From positions 248,001-312,000 of the forward strand of contig NZ_WTYS01000001.1 in the NCBI RefSeq assembly GCF_009827545.1: a stretch of 64,000 nt of DNA, written 5' to 3'. Under the pieces are notes generated by a model that was not told where the DNA came from, searched no databases, and worked only from the letters and a program-made list of their open reading frames with translations. Origin of the DNA: Pontixanthobacter gangjinensis. Lineage in GTDB: Bacteria > Pseudomonadota > Alphaproteobacteria > Sphingomonadales > Sphingomonadaceae. The position numbers were made by a program, and so were the translations under genes. Below are positions 52,922 to 62,543 of the stretch, piece after piece. Position 1 is the first letter of the stretch, and every line of letters starts with the position of its first letter.

Positions 52922-54018
52922 GCGCTTGCTCCCACACCTGCGGAAAGCGTCGGCTGATCATACGGGCTGAACCCGTAATGCTGCAGCCAGCGAATATCGC
53001 CATCGAAGAACGCCCGCAAATCATCCATGCCATATTTCAGCATCGCCAGCCGGTCGACACCAACACCGAAAGCAAAGCCTTGCCATTCGTCAGGGTCCAG
53101 TCCGGCAAACTCGATAACCCGCCGATTGACCATACCCGACCCGAGCAGTTCCATCCATGCGTGACCCGGAGCATCACCCGAACCGCCTAGCACGCGTCGG
53201 CCTTTTTCCACTGCAAATCCGACATCAACCTCAACCGAAGGCTCGGTGAATGGGAAGTAGGATGGGCGCAAGCGCAGCACGATATCTTCGCGCTCGAAAA
53301 ACGCCTTGAGGAAAGTCTCCAGAGTCCACTTCAAATGGCCAAGATGAATATCCTTATCGATTACCAGGCCTTCAACCTGATGGAACATCGGAGTGTGCGT
53401 TGCGTCACTGTCGCTGCGATAGACGCGGCCCGGCGCGATAATCCGCACCGGCGCGCCTTCATTCACCATCGTGCGAATTTGCACAGGCGAGGTGTGAGTT
53501 CGGAGCAGCATGGAACGACCCTCACCGTCCTTGTCGGGAAAGTAGAATGTGTCATGCATCGCGCGCGCAGGATGATTTTCATCCATATTCAGCGCGGTGA
53601 AATTGTGCCAGTCATCTTCGATCTCGGGGCCGGTTTTGACCGCAAAGCCGAGGTCGGCGAAAATCTCTGCCAACTCGTCCATCACTTGGCTGACCGGATG
53701 CACACTGCCGCGCGGCGCATCGGGAGCAGGCAATGACAAATCGAGTGTTTCAGTGGCGAGACGGCGGTCGAGCTCTGCATTGTCGAGAGCCTGCTTACGA
53801 ACGACAATCGCATCCGCAACTTCGGCGCGAGCTTGCTGGATAGCGGGCGCTTGTTCTTGCCGCTGTTCCGGTGTCATCTTGCCGAGCGTTTTCAGCAATT
53901 GGCTGATCCAGCCTTGCTTGCCCAAAGCCTCAACCCTTAACGCCTCCAAGGCATCTTGAGTGTCAGCTGCGGCAATCGCCATCAGCGCGGTATCTTTTCG
54001 TGTTTGCAGTTCATCCAT
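52918..54018 (-). CDS. pheS: Phenylalanine-tRNA ligase alpha subunit
   Basis: This 366-residue catalytic subunit has an N-terminal coiled coil (about 1-85). The class II core carries [25 protein letters not shown], the motif 2 loop near [21 protein letters not shown] and motif 3 [22 protein letters not shown]. It is complete. In many alphaproteobacteria it directly follows rplT; here an AraC gene and its decayed copy lie between. Confidence 0.96.
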   Translation of the reverse strand: MDELQTRKDTALMAIAAADTQDALEALRVEALGKQGWISQLLKTLGKMTPEQRQEQAPAIQQARAEVADAIVVRKQALDNAELDRRLATETLDLSLPAPDAPRGSVHPVSQVMDELAEIFADLGFAVKTGPEIEDDWHNFTALNMDENHPARAMHDTFYFPDKDGEGRSMLLRTHTSPVQIRTMVNEGAPVRIIAPGRVYRSDSDATHTPMFHQVEGLVIDKDIHLGHLKWTLETFLKAFFEREDIVLRLRPSYFPFTEPSVEVDVGFAVEKGRRVLGGSGDAPGHAWMELLGSGMVNRRVIEFAGLDPDEWQGFAFGVGVDRLAMLKYGMDDLRAFFDGDIRWLQHYGFSPYDQPTLSAGVGASA

Positions 54019-54079
54019 AGCGAAGGCGCGCTAGCGCCTATTGCGCTGCAACGCAAAGCTGCATTTGCCCCTTCAGATG

Positions 54080-54686
54080 TCAGGGTTCGCCCGGTTCATG
54101 CTCTGGCTCGTCCAATGTCTTAGCGGCTGACCCGCGAACCCGCGCTCGTTCCCGCATGCAACCGACAATTACCGGATGGCCCATCACGGCATATTGGGAT
54201 TGCTGCACCCCAAGGAATTCCTCGCAGTCTTTGACGAAATGCGATTGATCAAAATAAAATCGATCGATGGCTCCGAACCATCCAAGCGACGGGTCGAGTA
54301 GGAAATCGGCGACATCCAGCAAATGGCCTGCAAGAGTTGCGAAATGGCTGAATATTTCGGCCTTGCGCTCATTACTGACCGTGTTGGGATAGTTATCTGC
54401 CGGCTTTCCCACAAAGGTGGCCCATCCCAATGGCAGCGGGCCAATACCCCTATTCACGTAATGTTGGCAGTGAATTCGAGCAGCAGGCTGCTCGGGCCGA
54501 TGACGATGCAATCGGTATCTGACACCGAAGCACCATCACTAATCTTGTAGTTTGGTGGTGCGCCTTCAAATATTCTGATTCCAGCCCATCCGGGATGCAA
54601 CGAATACGATAGAAGGTAGTGAAAGACCTCACCAACCCTTTGGGTGGCTCGTGAAAATTTACGGCCACTTTCGCATTTACCACCAT
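54080..54686 (-). pseudogene. Decayed AraC-family regulator, tandem copy of the next gene
   Basis: Three reading frames must be joined to follow the intact AraC gene next door: first the part like VNFHEPPKGLVRSFTTFYRI, then GAPPNYKISDGASVSDTD in a second frame, then GIGPLPLGWATFVGKP in a third. The last part then jumps from AGHLLD to VADFLLDPSLGW, losing roughly 85-90 residues, including the first helix-turn-helix, before resuming with DQSHFVKDCEEFLG. So at least two frameshifts and one internal deletion are present. It lies 60 bases from its intact relative on the same strand and must be non-functional as a regulator. Confidence 0.85.
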
Positions 54687-54746
54687 GAACTACCGCGCCG
54701 ATTTTTGTCGTAATCTAACTTGTGGCACTGCAAACTGGGTCGCCTG

Positions 54747-55664
54747 TCAACCGACAGGCGAATCTAATGTCTGCACGGGTGACCCACGGCGCTTTACTCG
54801 GTTGCGCATGAATTCACTCAATATCGGATGATCCAGCGCGGCATATTCTCTTGGTGTCATGCCCAGAAACCGGTGGCTATCGCGCACAAAATGCGACTGG
54901 TCATAATAGCTTGAATCGATTGCGTTGCTCCAGCTTCTTTCTGGATCAAGCATGAAGTCAGCCAGACTGCGCATAAAGCGTTGGCGCCGTATTAACAGTT
55001 TTGGCGAAAATCCAAACGCTTGCCGGCACAGACGCTCCAACGTCCGGCCGGAAACCCCGCATTCTTCAGCCATGACTGCCACATTAGGCGAATCAACAGT
55101 CAAAAGACTCTGGTGAATCCGGGCGATCCGCGGGTCTTCGCGCTTTGCTCTCGGGCAACCTTCGCTGAAGAATTGGATAATCTGTTCAAGTTGCTCCTGC
55201 TCCGCTGCCTGCGTGTTTAGAAGTATGCTGGCGAGGGGGAGAAACTGTGAATGGTGAGGGCTGGTAAGACCGTCGACAATTTGGTCAGCCATCAAATGCG
55301 CAGGCGGCATGGCAAACGTCGCCCAGCCAAGTGGCAGAAATCCGATGCCCCAGAAACGGGTGGCACCGATGGTGTAATCTAGCTTTCTGCTCGTTGGCCC
55401 TGATGCGAGGAAGCGGGCATCAGACAACGAGGTGCCATCATCGAATTCGATCGTTGGGGGGGTGTCGGAGAAAAACCGCAAAGTGCCCCACTCAGGCTGC
55501 ATTGCGTCACGCACAGTTACGCCATCTGGCACCTTAACCGCACCAAAACAAAACGTCGTGAAGAACCGCTCCAAATGTTTCGGCGGTTTATGAAAGCGAG
55601 CTTCCACGCGACATTGCGTTACCATTCGGATGCTGTCCCCACTGCAATCCGGTGATGCGACCAC
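54747..55664 (-). CDS. AraC family transcriptional regulator
   Basis: This 305-residue regulator has an N-terminal sensing part (FDDGTSLSDARFLASGPTSRKLDYTI, then WGIGFLPLGWATFAMPP). A C-terminal double helix-turn-helix contains VAVMAEECGVSGRTLERLCRQAFG (about 195-218) and the typical SHFVRDSHRFLGMTPREY (about 265-285). Ligand unknown. It sits between rplT and pheS, which are normally neighbours, beside a decayed copy of itself: a recent local insertion and duplication. It shares its architecture with the AraC gene at 58.2 kb. Confidence 0.87.
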   Translation of the reverse strand: MVASPDCSGDSIRMVTQCRVEARFHKPPKHLERFFTTFCFGAVKVPDGVTVRDAMQPEWGTLRFFSDTPPTIEFDDGTSLSDARFLASGPTSRKLDYTIGATRFWGIGFLPLGWATFAMPPAHLMADQIVDGLTSPHHSQFLPLASILLNTQAAEQEQLEQIIQFFSEGCPRAKREDPRIARIHQSLLTVDSPNVAVMAEECGVSGRTLERLCRQAFGFSPKLLIRRQRFMRSLADFMLDPERSWSNAIDSSYYDQSHFVRDSHRFLGMTPREYAALDHPILSEFMRNRVKRRGSPVQTLDSPVG

Positions 55665-55689
55665 CAGCGCAGTTAGACATCTTCATCGC

Positions 55690-55723
55690 AAAAAGAAAGG
55701 GCGGCCTTGCGGACCGCCCTTTC
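55690..55723 (-). terminator. Intrinsic terminator of rpmI-rplT
   Basis: On the minus strand GAAAGGGCGG, a nine-base loop, CCGCCCTTTC, then TTTTT. A 10-bp perfect stem starting 26 bases after the rplT stop. It separates the ribosomal protein unit from the AraC gene. Confidence 0.9.
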
Positions 55724-55748
55724 GATAAATTCATTTGTCGGTAAAGAC

Positions 55749-56108
55749 TTACGCTGGAAGCGCTTTCTTGGCTTGCTCGATCACAGATTTGAAAGCAGCA
55801 CCTTCATTCATCGCCAGATCGGCCATGACTTTACGGTCCAGCTCGATACCAGCAAGTTTCACGCCGTGCATGAACTGCGAATACGTCAGACCTTCAGCGC
55901 GAACAGCCGCGTTGATCCGCTGGATCCACAATGCGCGGAAGTTGCGCTTGTTAATCTTACGGTCGCGATATGCATATTGGCCGGCCTTTTCGACGGCCTG
56001 GCGTGCAATGCGAATGGTGTTCTTACGGCGACCGCGATAGCCCTTGGCTTGGTCGAGTAAGCGTTTGTGTTTCTGGCGCGTGGTGACGCCGCGTTTAATG
56101 CGTGGCAT
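55749..56108 (-). CDS. rplT: 50S ribosomal protein L20
   Basis: This 119-residue, very basic ribosomal protein has [30 protein letters not shown] at the start and [23 protein letters not shown] near the end, all standard for L20. It follows rpmI by 43 bases. It binds 23S rRNA during early 50S assembly and in some bacteria represses its own operon. Confidence 0.98.
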   Translation of the reverse strand: MPRIKRGVTTRQKHKRLLDQAKGYRGRRKNTIRIARQAVEKAGQYAYRDRKINKRNFRALWIQRINAAVRAEGLTYSQFMHGVKLAGIELDRKVMADLAMNEGAAFKSVIEQAKKALPA

Positions 56109-56151
56109 TTCTCAAGTACTCCTAAATTCCGAACCGGCAAGCCTCTAGGGC

Positions 56152-56355
56152 TCAGCTAAGGCCGTATGGGGCCCATTTCTTTACCGCTTTCACGTCATTC
56201 TCAGACAAAACGGAGGTGCCACGGTTCTGGCGGATATACTTGGCAGTGTGATGCGTGAGGCGGTGGCGTTTGCCAGCCACACCATGCTTCAACTTGCCGG
56301 TTGCGGTGATTTTGAAGCGTTTCTTCACACCGCTTTTGGTCTTCAGCTTGGGCAT
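56152..56355 (-). CDS. rpmI: 50S ribosomal protein L35
   Basis: This 67-residue basic protein starts [20 protein letters not shown] and contains [15 protein letters not shown], diagnostic of L35. It is the first gene of the rpmI-rplT pair. No infC is directly upstream; instead the preceding gap holds a hairpin and then an outer membrane protein gene. Confidence 0.98.
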   Translation of the reverse strand: MPKLKTKSGVKKRFKITATGKLKHGVAGKRHRLTHHTAKYIRQNRGTSVLSENDVKAVKKWAPYGLS

Positions 56356-56490
56356 TTCAGTCTCCTATCAGGATGTCGGGTCAAGAACACGTCCAACCAG
56401 CCCTGGCAGCCCTAACGGCCAGACCGGAAGATGAATCACGTGTCGGTGAAGTGCGCGCAAATAGACAAGCAAAGCATATAAGGCAAGCAA

Positions 56491-56520
56491 GAACGGCATC
56501 GCCGTGAAGCGATGCCGTTC
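56491..56520 (-). terminator. 12-bp hairpin after the outer membrane protein gene
   Basis: GAACGGCATCGC and GCGATGCCGTTC form a perfect 12-bp stem around six bases, 23 bases after the stop of the beta-barrel gene. The trailing CTTGCTTGCCTT has few T residues in a row, so termination may be partial. The rest of the gap to rpmI should hold the rpmI promoter, which I cannot pick out. Confidence 0.6.
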
Positions 56521-56542
56521 CGTTTGACCGGTATGCCTTTAC

Positions 56543-57136
56543 TTAGAAGCGCGCGCCGAGGGCGACGCCTGCGTGGCGGCGTTGAAAATTGATGCCGAAA
56601 ATGTCGCCATTGTCAGCATAGCCGAACTCAAGCCGGCCATACATATTCTCGCCGAAGCCATGTTCGTAACCCACTGCGAAGCCAACGCCTGATCCCGACT
56701 CGGAAATTTTGGTGCCAAGAGCCTCAGCCTCAAGCTTGAGCCGTGAGTAACCCACTTTGCCGTACAGCTGGCCATCAGCGTTGAGCGCGTAACCAACATG
56801 CAGGCCTGTTGCCAAATTGTTCTTCGCACGAACGCAATCAATTCCGTCGCATGACTCAACATTCGACAATTCGTAATTGACGTATGGCCCCACGACCACT
56901 GAGTCGCTCACAGCCAGGTCGAAGCCAGCTTCACCGCCAAAAGCAAATGCACTACCAAGTTTGAAGACGTCATCATCATCGATTACGCTGCTGACAGTTG
57001 GCGTTTCATAGATCGCGCGAGCTTCTAGACGGAAGCCATCACGTGAAGTTGGTTCACCGGTTTCGCTGTTTTCTTGTGCGAGTACAGGTTGCGACAGAGC
57101 TGCCAGCGCAGCAAACCCAATTACTATGTATTTCAT
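56543..57136 (-). CDS. Outer membrane beta-barrel protein
   Basis: This 197-residue protein has a signal peptide (ending in SQPVLAQ). The mature part consists of alternating strands: GFRLEARAIYETPTV, AFAFGGEAGFDLAVS, YVNYELSNV, LYGKVGYSRLKLE, GFAVGYEHGFGENMYGRLEFGYAD and a terminal GVALGARF with C-terminal phenylalanine, as needed for outer membrane insertion. It is an eight-stranded OmpW/OmpX-like porin or adhesin; function unknown. Two cysteines (ESCDGIDC) lie in a loop. Confidence 0.85.
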   Translation of the reverse strand: MKYIVIGFAALAALSQPVLAQENSETGEPTSRDGFRLEARAIYETPTVSSVIDDDDVFKLGSAFAFGGEAGFDLAVSDSVVVGPYVNYELSNVESCDGIDCVRAKNNLATGLHVGYALNADGQLYGKVGYSRLKLEAEALGTKISESGSGVGFAVGYEHGFGENMYGRLEFGYADNGDIFGINFQRRHAGVALGARF

Positions 57137-57239
57137 ATATATACTCTCCGAATCATAATTGATCCGGCAGCTAATTATTCGTTCCGCGAACGCAGTAAAG
57201 TTAGCGCCTTCATTTTGTCGCTGAAATACAATTTGGCAG

Positions 57240-58031
57240 TCAGTTAGGCCCCATGGCTTCCAGCACATCTTCCAGTCGTGCCGGATCCCCCAGCGCCAGG
57301 ACGTTTCCATCGCTTCCTGCATCAAGGGGATTACCTTGCCAATCAGACATGATCCCGCCTGCGCCTTCGACTATGGGTACTAATGCTGCGTAATCATAAA
57401 TTTCCAGACCTGCTTCACATATTATATCGAGATGTCCTGCCGCGAGCAGTCCGTAATTGTAGCAATCCCCACCATACACAATCATCCCCTGCCTCGCATC
57501 GCTGCCAACCACTTTCGCAACCGACATGTAGGCATCGACCTCTTCCCCCTTGAAATAGTGCGGGCTGCTAGTCGCCAATTTGGCAGCTGTTATTTCTCGG
57601 CATGGGGCGGTGCGAACAGGCTTCCCATTCAAAGTCGTGCCTTTCCCGATTTGACCAATCCACCGTTCACCAGAGATCGGCTGATCGATTACGCCAAGTA
57701 TCGGCCAACCATCCTGCATCAAAGCAATCAAAGTGCCGAAAATCGGCCGACCTGCCATAAAACTGACAGTCCCATCGATCGGATCGAGCACCCATTGACG
57801 TCCGGCGGCTTCGTTCCGATTGCCGTATTCCTCGCCAATAATACCGTCATCGGAGCGCTCTGCTTCCAAGATTGCACGCATCGCCGCCTCGGCTGATTTA
57901 TCGGCTTCGGTAACCGGGCTTTTGTCCGATTTTTGTTCTTGCGTGAAATTTGAACGGAATAGCGGCCTGATCACATTTCCGGCCGCGTCAGCAAGTCGTG
58001 CGGCCAATGCAATATCTCGTGTCAAATCCAT
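57240..58031 (-). CDS. hisN: Inositol monophosphatase family protein, probable histidinol-phosphatase
   Basis: This 263-residue phosphatase has the metal-binding sites E in GEEYGN, the DPIDGTVSF core (WVLDPIDGT) and the late ALVPIVEGAGGIMSDWQG. The alphaproteobacterial members starting DIALAARLADAAGNVIRPLFR are usually HisN, removing phosphate from L-histidinol phosphate. No his operon genes are nearby, so the role rests on family likeness. The ATG at 58031 with GAGGA upstream is chosen. Confidence 0.87.
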   Translation of the reverse strand: MDLTRDIALAARLADAAGNVIRPLFRSNFTQEQKSDKSPVTEADKSAEAAMRAILEAERSDDGIIGEEYGNRNEAAGRQWVLDPIDGTVSFMAGRPIFGTLIALMQDGWPILGVIDQPISGERWIGQIGKGTTLNGKPVRTAPCREITAAKLATSSPHYFKGEEVDAYMSVAKVVGSDARQGMIVYGGDCYNYGLLAAGHLDIICEAGLEIYDYAALVPIVEGAGGIMSDWQGNPLDAGSDGNVLALGDPARLEDVLEAMGPN

Positions 58032-58097
58032 TATCAAAACTTTCCTCAATTTTAAGAACGCGATTTAGCCATGCCGGGCGCCATGGGGGCTTGCCAA

Positions 58098-58113
58098 ATG
58101 ACGTCAGTGTCAT
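58098..58113 (+). promoter_or_regulatory. Palindromic site upstream of the AraC-family gene
   Basis: ATGAC, six bases, GTCAT: a 5-bp perfect dyad 74 bases before the AraC start, in the 155-base gap shared with the divergent hisN-like gene. A possible operator, unproven. Confidence 0.3.
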
Positions 58114-58186
58114 ATTGAAATGTAAATCAAAAGTCGCAAATTTCACAAGCTAGGCAATCGCCGCAAAAAGAACGGGCTATCGCACC

Positions 58187-59173
58187 ATGGCTGAAGGGGA
58201 CCAGCCGATAATCGAGAATAATGTCGGCGAGGGCCATAGTCTTCGTCCGAAAACTGGTGCGACAAGAGATGGCGTACCGTTGGCGCTTAACCGTCCACCA
58301 TCGCCAGATTTGGAGCCGTGGATTGCACGCATCATGGTCGCCATTGCTGATGCCCCTGACGATGCAGTCAATGAAGGTTGGCTATGCAATGACGCAGGCT
58401 ACGTACGGACAGCTATCGGGGCCGACTGGACGGCTGGCACTGCTGACGGGCCTCTTGAAATCCGTGACGAGAGTTTCCTTTGCGGACAACATTCTAAGTC
58501 TATGCCGTTGCGATATGTTGGCGGAATCAAAGTCGCTGGAGTTATGCTCAGGCCCGGCTCAATCAATGCTCTGTGGGGTATTGACGATGGAACGCTTTTA
58601 GATCGGATTACGGTCGGTTTTGACGATGGTGAATTGACCCGTCTTTATGAACCCGGCATCAGCCCGGAAGATTGGTTGTTGTCGATTGAGAACTGGTTTC
58701 GCCACTATATCGCGAAAAGCGCATCACGCACGCCCGACAAACTATCGCAAAAATTCGAAGTCGCCAGTTTTGCAGACCCCAACCAATCGATCACTGAATT
58801 CGCCGATATCAACGGTGTGACCGCGCGAACCTTGCAGCGGATAATAAAACGTGATTTCGGCCTAACTCCCAAGCAAGTAATGCGCCGTGCGCGGACGCTT
58901 GATTTGGCTGCCAAGCTGTGCGGTGTATCCGATGTCGAAGAGGACGAAGATATCTATCTCCGCTTCTTCGACCAATCGCACCAGATTCGCGAATTCATCG
59001 CATTCTTTGGCAGGACCCCTCGGGAGTTCTTGTTGACGAGACAAGGGCTTCTCACGCTTAGCCTAGAGATCCGTCAAGCTAGACGGCTGGAGATACTCCA
59101 CCGAATCGCGCCCGACGCTATCCGCCCATGGATGAAAGAAGAATTCGTAACACTTAGTGCACGACCAGCTTAG
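58187..59173 (+). CDS. AraC family transcriptional regulator
   Basis: This 328-residue regulator has a sensing domain (about 85-200, LRYVGGIKVAGVMLRPGSINALWG, FDDGELTRLYEPG). The C-terminal double helix-turn-helix carries ITEFADINGVTARTLQRIIKRDFGLTPKQVMRRAR (first helix pair) and DQSHQIREFIAFFGRTPREF (second). The architecture is like the AraC gene at 54.7 kb, so the two are distant relatives. It is divergent from hisN; the target is not evident. Start ATG at 58187; the ribosome binding site is weak. Confidence 0.85.
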   Translation: MAEGDQPIIENNVGEGHSLRPKTGATRDGVPLALNRPPSPDLEPWIARIMVAIADAPDDAVNEGWLCNDAGYVRTAIGADWTAGTADGPLEIRDESFLCGQHSKSMPLRYVGGIKVAGVMLRPGSINALWGIDDGTLLDRITVGFDDGELTRLYEPGISPEDWLLSIENWFRHYIAKSASRTPDKLSQKFEVASFADPNQSITEFADINGVTARTLQRIIKRDFGLTPKQVMRRARTLDLAAKLCGVSDVEEDEDIYLRFFDQSHQIREFIAFFGRTPREFLLTRQGLLTLSLEIRQARRLEILHRIAPDAIRPWMKEEFVTLSARPA

Positions 59174-59200
59174 CGCAGTCTCGTCTAACGGACGGCCAGC

Positions 59201-60136
59201 CTAGTCAAACAAAGAGCTGACCGAGCTTTCATCAGCGATACGCCGCACGGCTTCGCCAATCAGCGGGGCAATCGTCAAAATGCGTAGGCGAGAAGAATCC
59301 TTGGCGGCATCGGTTGGTAAAATCGTATCGGTTATTACCAATTCGGTCAGCGCCGAGGCATCAATCCGCGCCACTGCACCGCCAGACAGCACGCCGTGGG
59401 TGATATAAGCGGCGACGCTGGTTGCGCCTGAATCGAGCAACGCCTGCGCCGCGTTGCATAATGTCCCGCCAGAATCGACAATGTCATCAATCATGATGCA
59501 GTGGCGCCCCTCCACGTCACCGATGATGTTCATAACCTCGGACTCGCCCGCCCGCTCACGGCGTTTGTCGACGATAGCTAGCGGCGCATTGCCCAGCCTC
59601 TTCGCCAAAGCGCGCGCGCGAACAACGCCGCCCACGTCAGGCGACACAACCATCAGATCCTGATCGCCATATCGCGCCTGAATATCAGCCGCCATCACTG
59701 GCGCAGCATACAGATTGTCGGTTGGGATATCGAAAAAGCCCTGAATTTGCCCTGCGTGCAGATCGACCGACAAGACTCGGTCTGCCCCAGCCTCGGTCAT
59801 CAGATTGGCGACAAGTTTGGCAGAAATTGGCGTGCGCGGGCCAGGTTTACGGTCTTGCCGGGCATATCCAAAATAAGGAACGACAGCAGTAATCCGGCGG
59901 GCTGACGCACGGCGCAGCGCGTCTATGCAAATCAGCAATTCCATCAAATTGTCGTTCGCGGGATAGCTGGTCGATTGAACAACAAACACATCTTCGCCGC
60001 GCACATTCTCGTGAATCTCGACAAAAATCTCTTCGTCGGCAAATCGCCGCACGCTGACATCGCAAAGCGGGATTTCCAAATATGCGGAGACCGCGCGCGC
60101 CAGCGGCAAATTAGAATTGGCAGCCAAGATTTTCAT
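59201..60136 (-). CDS. prs: Ribose-phosphate pyrophosphokinase
   Basis: This 311-residue enzyme makes PRPP from ribose 5-phosphate and ATP for nucleotides, histidine and tryptophan. The N-terminal [23 protein letters not shown], the [16 protein letters not shown] region, [20 protein letters not shown] and the PRPP loop [17 protein letters not shown] are all present. The ATG at 60136 is the natural start. It is convergent with the AraC gene. Confidence 0.96.
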   Translation of the reverse strand: MKILAANSNLPLARAVSAYLEIPLCDVSVRRFADEEIFVEIHENVRGEDVFVVQSTSYPANDNLMELLICIDALRRASARRITAVVPYFGYARQDRKPGPRTPISAKLVANLMTEAGADRVLSVDLHAGQIQGFFDIPTDNLYAAPVMAADIQARYGDQDLMVVSPDVGGVVRARALAKRLGNAPLAIVDKRRERAGESEVMNIIGDVEGRHCIMIDDIVDSGGTLCNAAQALLDSGATSVAAYITHGVLSGGAVARIDASALTELVITDTILPTDAAKDSSRLRILTIAPLIGEAVRRIADESSVSSLFD

Positions 60137-60308
60137 GCAGATATCCCCGAACTGTGCGTGCCCGCGCAACATGCCTCAATCTGGCAAGAACGCAGGGCGA
60201 TTCGTTATGATCAGCGGCTTAGCGGGGCGGGGAGGCTTGGAACAGATGCTCTGCCTCCTTTTCCCAATCCGGTTGGTTGGCAGTGACGGTTAAGCCCAGA
60301 CCCTAGCC

Positions 60309-61310
60309 CTAGCGGTGCTCACCTTTAATCCAGCGGACCGTGCCCGAGCTGGCGCGCATTACCACACTTTCGGTTGTCATTACGCCGCTACGCAGCCGCT
60401 TTACACCGGCCAACAGCGAACCGTCGGTCACGCCGGTGGCAGCAAAGATACAGTCACCGCTGGCAAGATCTTCCAATTTGTAAATTCGGTCGAGGTCTTC
60501 AATGCCCCACTTCGCGGCACGGGCTCGCTCATCATCATTGCGGAAGACAAGCCGCCCGTTAAATTGGCCGCCAACACAGCGCAGGGCTGCCGCTGCAAGA
60601 ACGCCTTCGGGCGCGCCGCCTTGGCCGATATACATATCGATGGTGGTGTCTTCATCGGTTGTCGCAATAACGCCCGCAACATCGCCATCGGGAATCAGAT
60701 AGACGCCGCAGCCGATCGCGCGCAATTCACTGATAATATCCGCATGACGCGGACGATCGAGCACGCACACGATAATCTCGGCTGGCTCTACGCCTTTGGC
60801 CTTGGCGACCGCTTCGACATTTTCTGTAACACTCTTTTCGAGACTGATAACGCCCTCGGGATAGCCGGGGCCAACCGCGATTTTATCCATATAGGTATCG
60901 GGAGCATTGAGCAGGCAGCCCTCCTCCGCCGCAGCAAGCACAGCAAGCGCGTTTGGACCAGCCTTTGCGGTAATGGTGGTGCCCTCCAGCGGATCGAGCG
61001 CAATATCGATCTTAGGGCCCTTACCCGGTGCGCCACCGACTTTCTCGCCGATATACAGCATTGGCGCTTCATCGCGCTCGCCTTCACCGATAACCACGGT
61101 GCCATCCATATACAATTCGTCAAACGCCTCCCGCATGGCCTCCACAGCGGCTGCATCGGCGGCCTTTTCATCGCCGCGCCCGATTAACTTCGATGCTGCG
61201 ATAGCCGCCGCCTCGGTAACGCGAACCATTTCAAGGACTAGAACGCGGTCGAGTACTTGACTGGGGGCTGTTGCGCCGGGATTCGCAACCTTTGAGGTGT
61301 TATCGTTCAT
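60309..61310 (-). CDS. glpX: Class II fructose-1,6-bisphosphatase
   Basis: This 333-residue GlpX-type enzyme of gluconeogenesis converts fructose 1,6-bisphosphate to fructose 6-phosphate. The features are ALDPLEGTTITAKAG (metal site), VVIGEGERDEAPMLYIGE, TTIDMYIGQGGAPEGVLAAAALRCVGGQ and TGVTDGSLL. The length matches the family. In several sphingomonads hom and glpX are neighbours; here two oppositely oriented secreted-protein genes lie between them. Confidence 0.95.
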   Translation of the reverse strand: MNDNTSKVANPGATAPSQVLDRVLVLEMVRVTEAAAIAASKLIGRGDEKAADAAAVEAMREAFDELYMDGTVVIGEGERDEAPMLYIGEKVGGAPGKGPKIDIALDPLEGTTITAKAGPNALAVLAAAEEGCLLNAPDTYMDKIAVGPGYPEGVISLEKSVTENVEAVAKAKGVEPAEIIVCVLDRPRHADIISELRAIGCGVYLIPDGDVAGVIATTDEDTTIDMYIGQGGAPEGVLAAAALRCVGGQFNGRLVFRNDDERARAAKWGIEDLDRIYKLEDLASGDCIFAATGVTDGSLLAGVKRLRSGVMTTESVVMRASSGTVRWIKGEHR

Positions 61311-61401
61311 AGTGAATTCAGTCCCTATAGCGTGGGTTGCGCGGGCACTCCGGTTTCATGCCGAAGCAAGTTGGATTGGCGCTTAGCTAGAGGGGACTGG
61401 A

Positions 61402-61968
61402 TTGTCGAGAACAGCATCGCGCAGAAAAGCCAACGCCTGCACCAACGCCTGCAATGGTCTCTGCTCCGGCTTGGTGATTGCCGGTTTGGCGATGGCAATG
61501 CCGCTATCGGCGCAGCAGCAATCGCCTTCCTCAACTGCGGAAAAGGTAATCGAAAACGCCCGGGAAGCTTACGGCCCGCCCTCTCCAAAGAAAAAGTGCG
61601 AAGAGCAGTCGAGCGACGAAATCGTTGTTTGCGCCGAAGAGCAGGAGCAATCGCAATTTCGTATCCGGTCAGACGAGCGGGCGGAAGATGATTATGCTCG
61701 TGAGACTATGCATGAGGGTAATCCACCCGCGCCCGATGTTGCAGGACCGGGAATTTTCAAAGGAAAGGCCACTTTCGGGTTCGGAGCACCTCCGCCTCCT
61801 GCCCTGATTATCGATTTCTCGGCTTTGCCTGAAGCCCCACCCGGATCGGACGCAGACCGAATATCAAAGGGCCTGCCGCCGTTAGGCGATGATCGAGGGA
61901 CAGCGCGCTTGTTACCTCTGCCAAAAGAGCCGCCAGAGGCAGCGCCCGAAGAGGTCAATCAGCGATGA
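61402..61968 (+). CDS. Secreted protein of unknown function, first of a paralogous pair
   Basis: This 188-residue protein has an N-terminal signal-like stretch (LVIAGLAMAMPLSAQ). The mature part has a cysteine pair in KKCEEQSSDEIVVCAEE, then a charged region, then PDVAGPGIFKGKATFGFG and ALIIDFSALPEAPPGSDADRISKGLPP, ending in a proline-rich acidic tail. The EIVVC motif recalls small secreted sphingomonad proteins of unknown function. The next gene encodes a clear relative and its ATG overlaps this stop (ATGA), so both are made together. Function unknown. Confidence 0.7.
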   Translation: MSRTASRRKANACTNACNGLCSGLVIAGLAMAMPLSAQQQSPSSTAEKVIENAREAYGPPSPKKKCEEQSSDEIVVCAEEQEQSQFRIRSDERAEDDYARETMHEGNPPAPDVAGPGIFKGKATFGFGAPPPPALIIDFSALPEAPPGSDADRISKGLPPLGDDRGTARLLPLPKEPPEAAPEEVNQR

Positions 61969-62543
61969 AACTTGCATTTTTGCTAACCGGTTCGGCAGTT
62001 ATATTCAGCGCAAGCGCCGCTTTGGCAAATGAGAAAAATACATCTGATGACGGCACATTGGTGATCGATATTCTGGTTCCGATGGCCTCAACCGCTGATG
62101 AGGACGCGCAGCCTCTGTGCGAGGCACCGGCGGCAACGGAAAAAGAGGGCGCGGAAATAATCGTCTGCGGCGAGCTACTCGATGATTCGGCTTATTATTA
62201 TAGCGGTAGCCGTGCAGCGGCGCTCGACCGCTATGCCGAAGAAACAGCCTTTGCCGGTGATATCGCTCCGCCGAATGTCGCTGGCCCCGGCATCTTTACT
62301 GGTCCGGCAACCATTGCCGGGATGTGCGGCTTTATCTTCAACCCATGTCCGCCGCCCGCCGCTTATCTGATCGATTTCAGCACACTGCCTGATGCGCCCG
62401 CAGGTTCCGATGCAGATTTGATATCACGAGGGCTCGCTCCAGCAGGCAAGGACGAAGACAAGCCGAGAGAGTTGACAGAATTCGAGAGGAAGGAACTCGG
62501 ACTACCTCCGGCGCTCGTACCGCCAGCGATCAGTCTCGAATGA
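61965..62543 (+). CDS. Secreted protein of unknown function, second of a paralogous pair
   Basis: This 192-residue protein has a signal peptide (ending in SASAALA). It shares with the preceding protein the order: cysteine, EIIVCGE, then NVAGPGIFTGPAT, PPPAAYLIDFSTLPDAPAGSDADLISRGLAP and an acidic proline-rich tail. It differs by an inserted CGFIFNPC cysteine pair just after the GPGIF block. Its 3' end overlaps the convergent hom gene by 14 bases. The pair is probably the result of an in-place duplication; no function or named family can be given. Confidence 0.72.
   Translation: MKLAFLLTGSAVIFSASAALANEKNTSDDGTLVIDILVPMASTADEDAQPLCEAPAATEKEGAEIIVCGELLDDSAYYYSGSRAAALDRYAEETAFAGDIAPPNVAGPGIFTGPATIAGMCGFIFNPCPPPAAYLIDFSTLPDAPAGSDADLISRGLAPAGKDEDKPRELTEFERKELGLPPALVPPAISLE

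Noticed and set aside
60137-60308. Possible RNA gene between prs and glpX
   Set aside because: No tRNA-like arms or convincing fold could be traced by eye, so no RNA gene is called.
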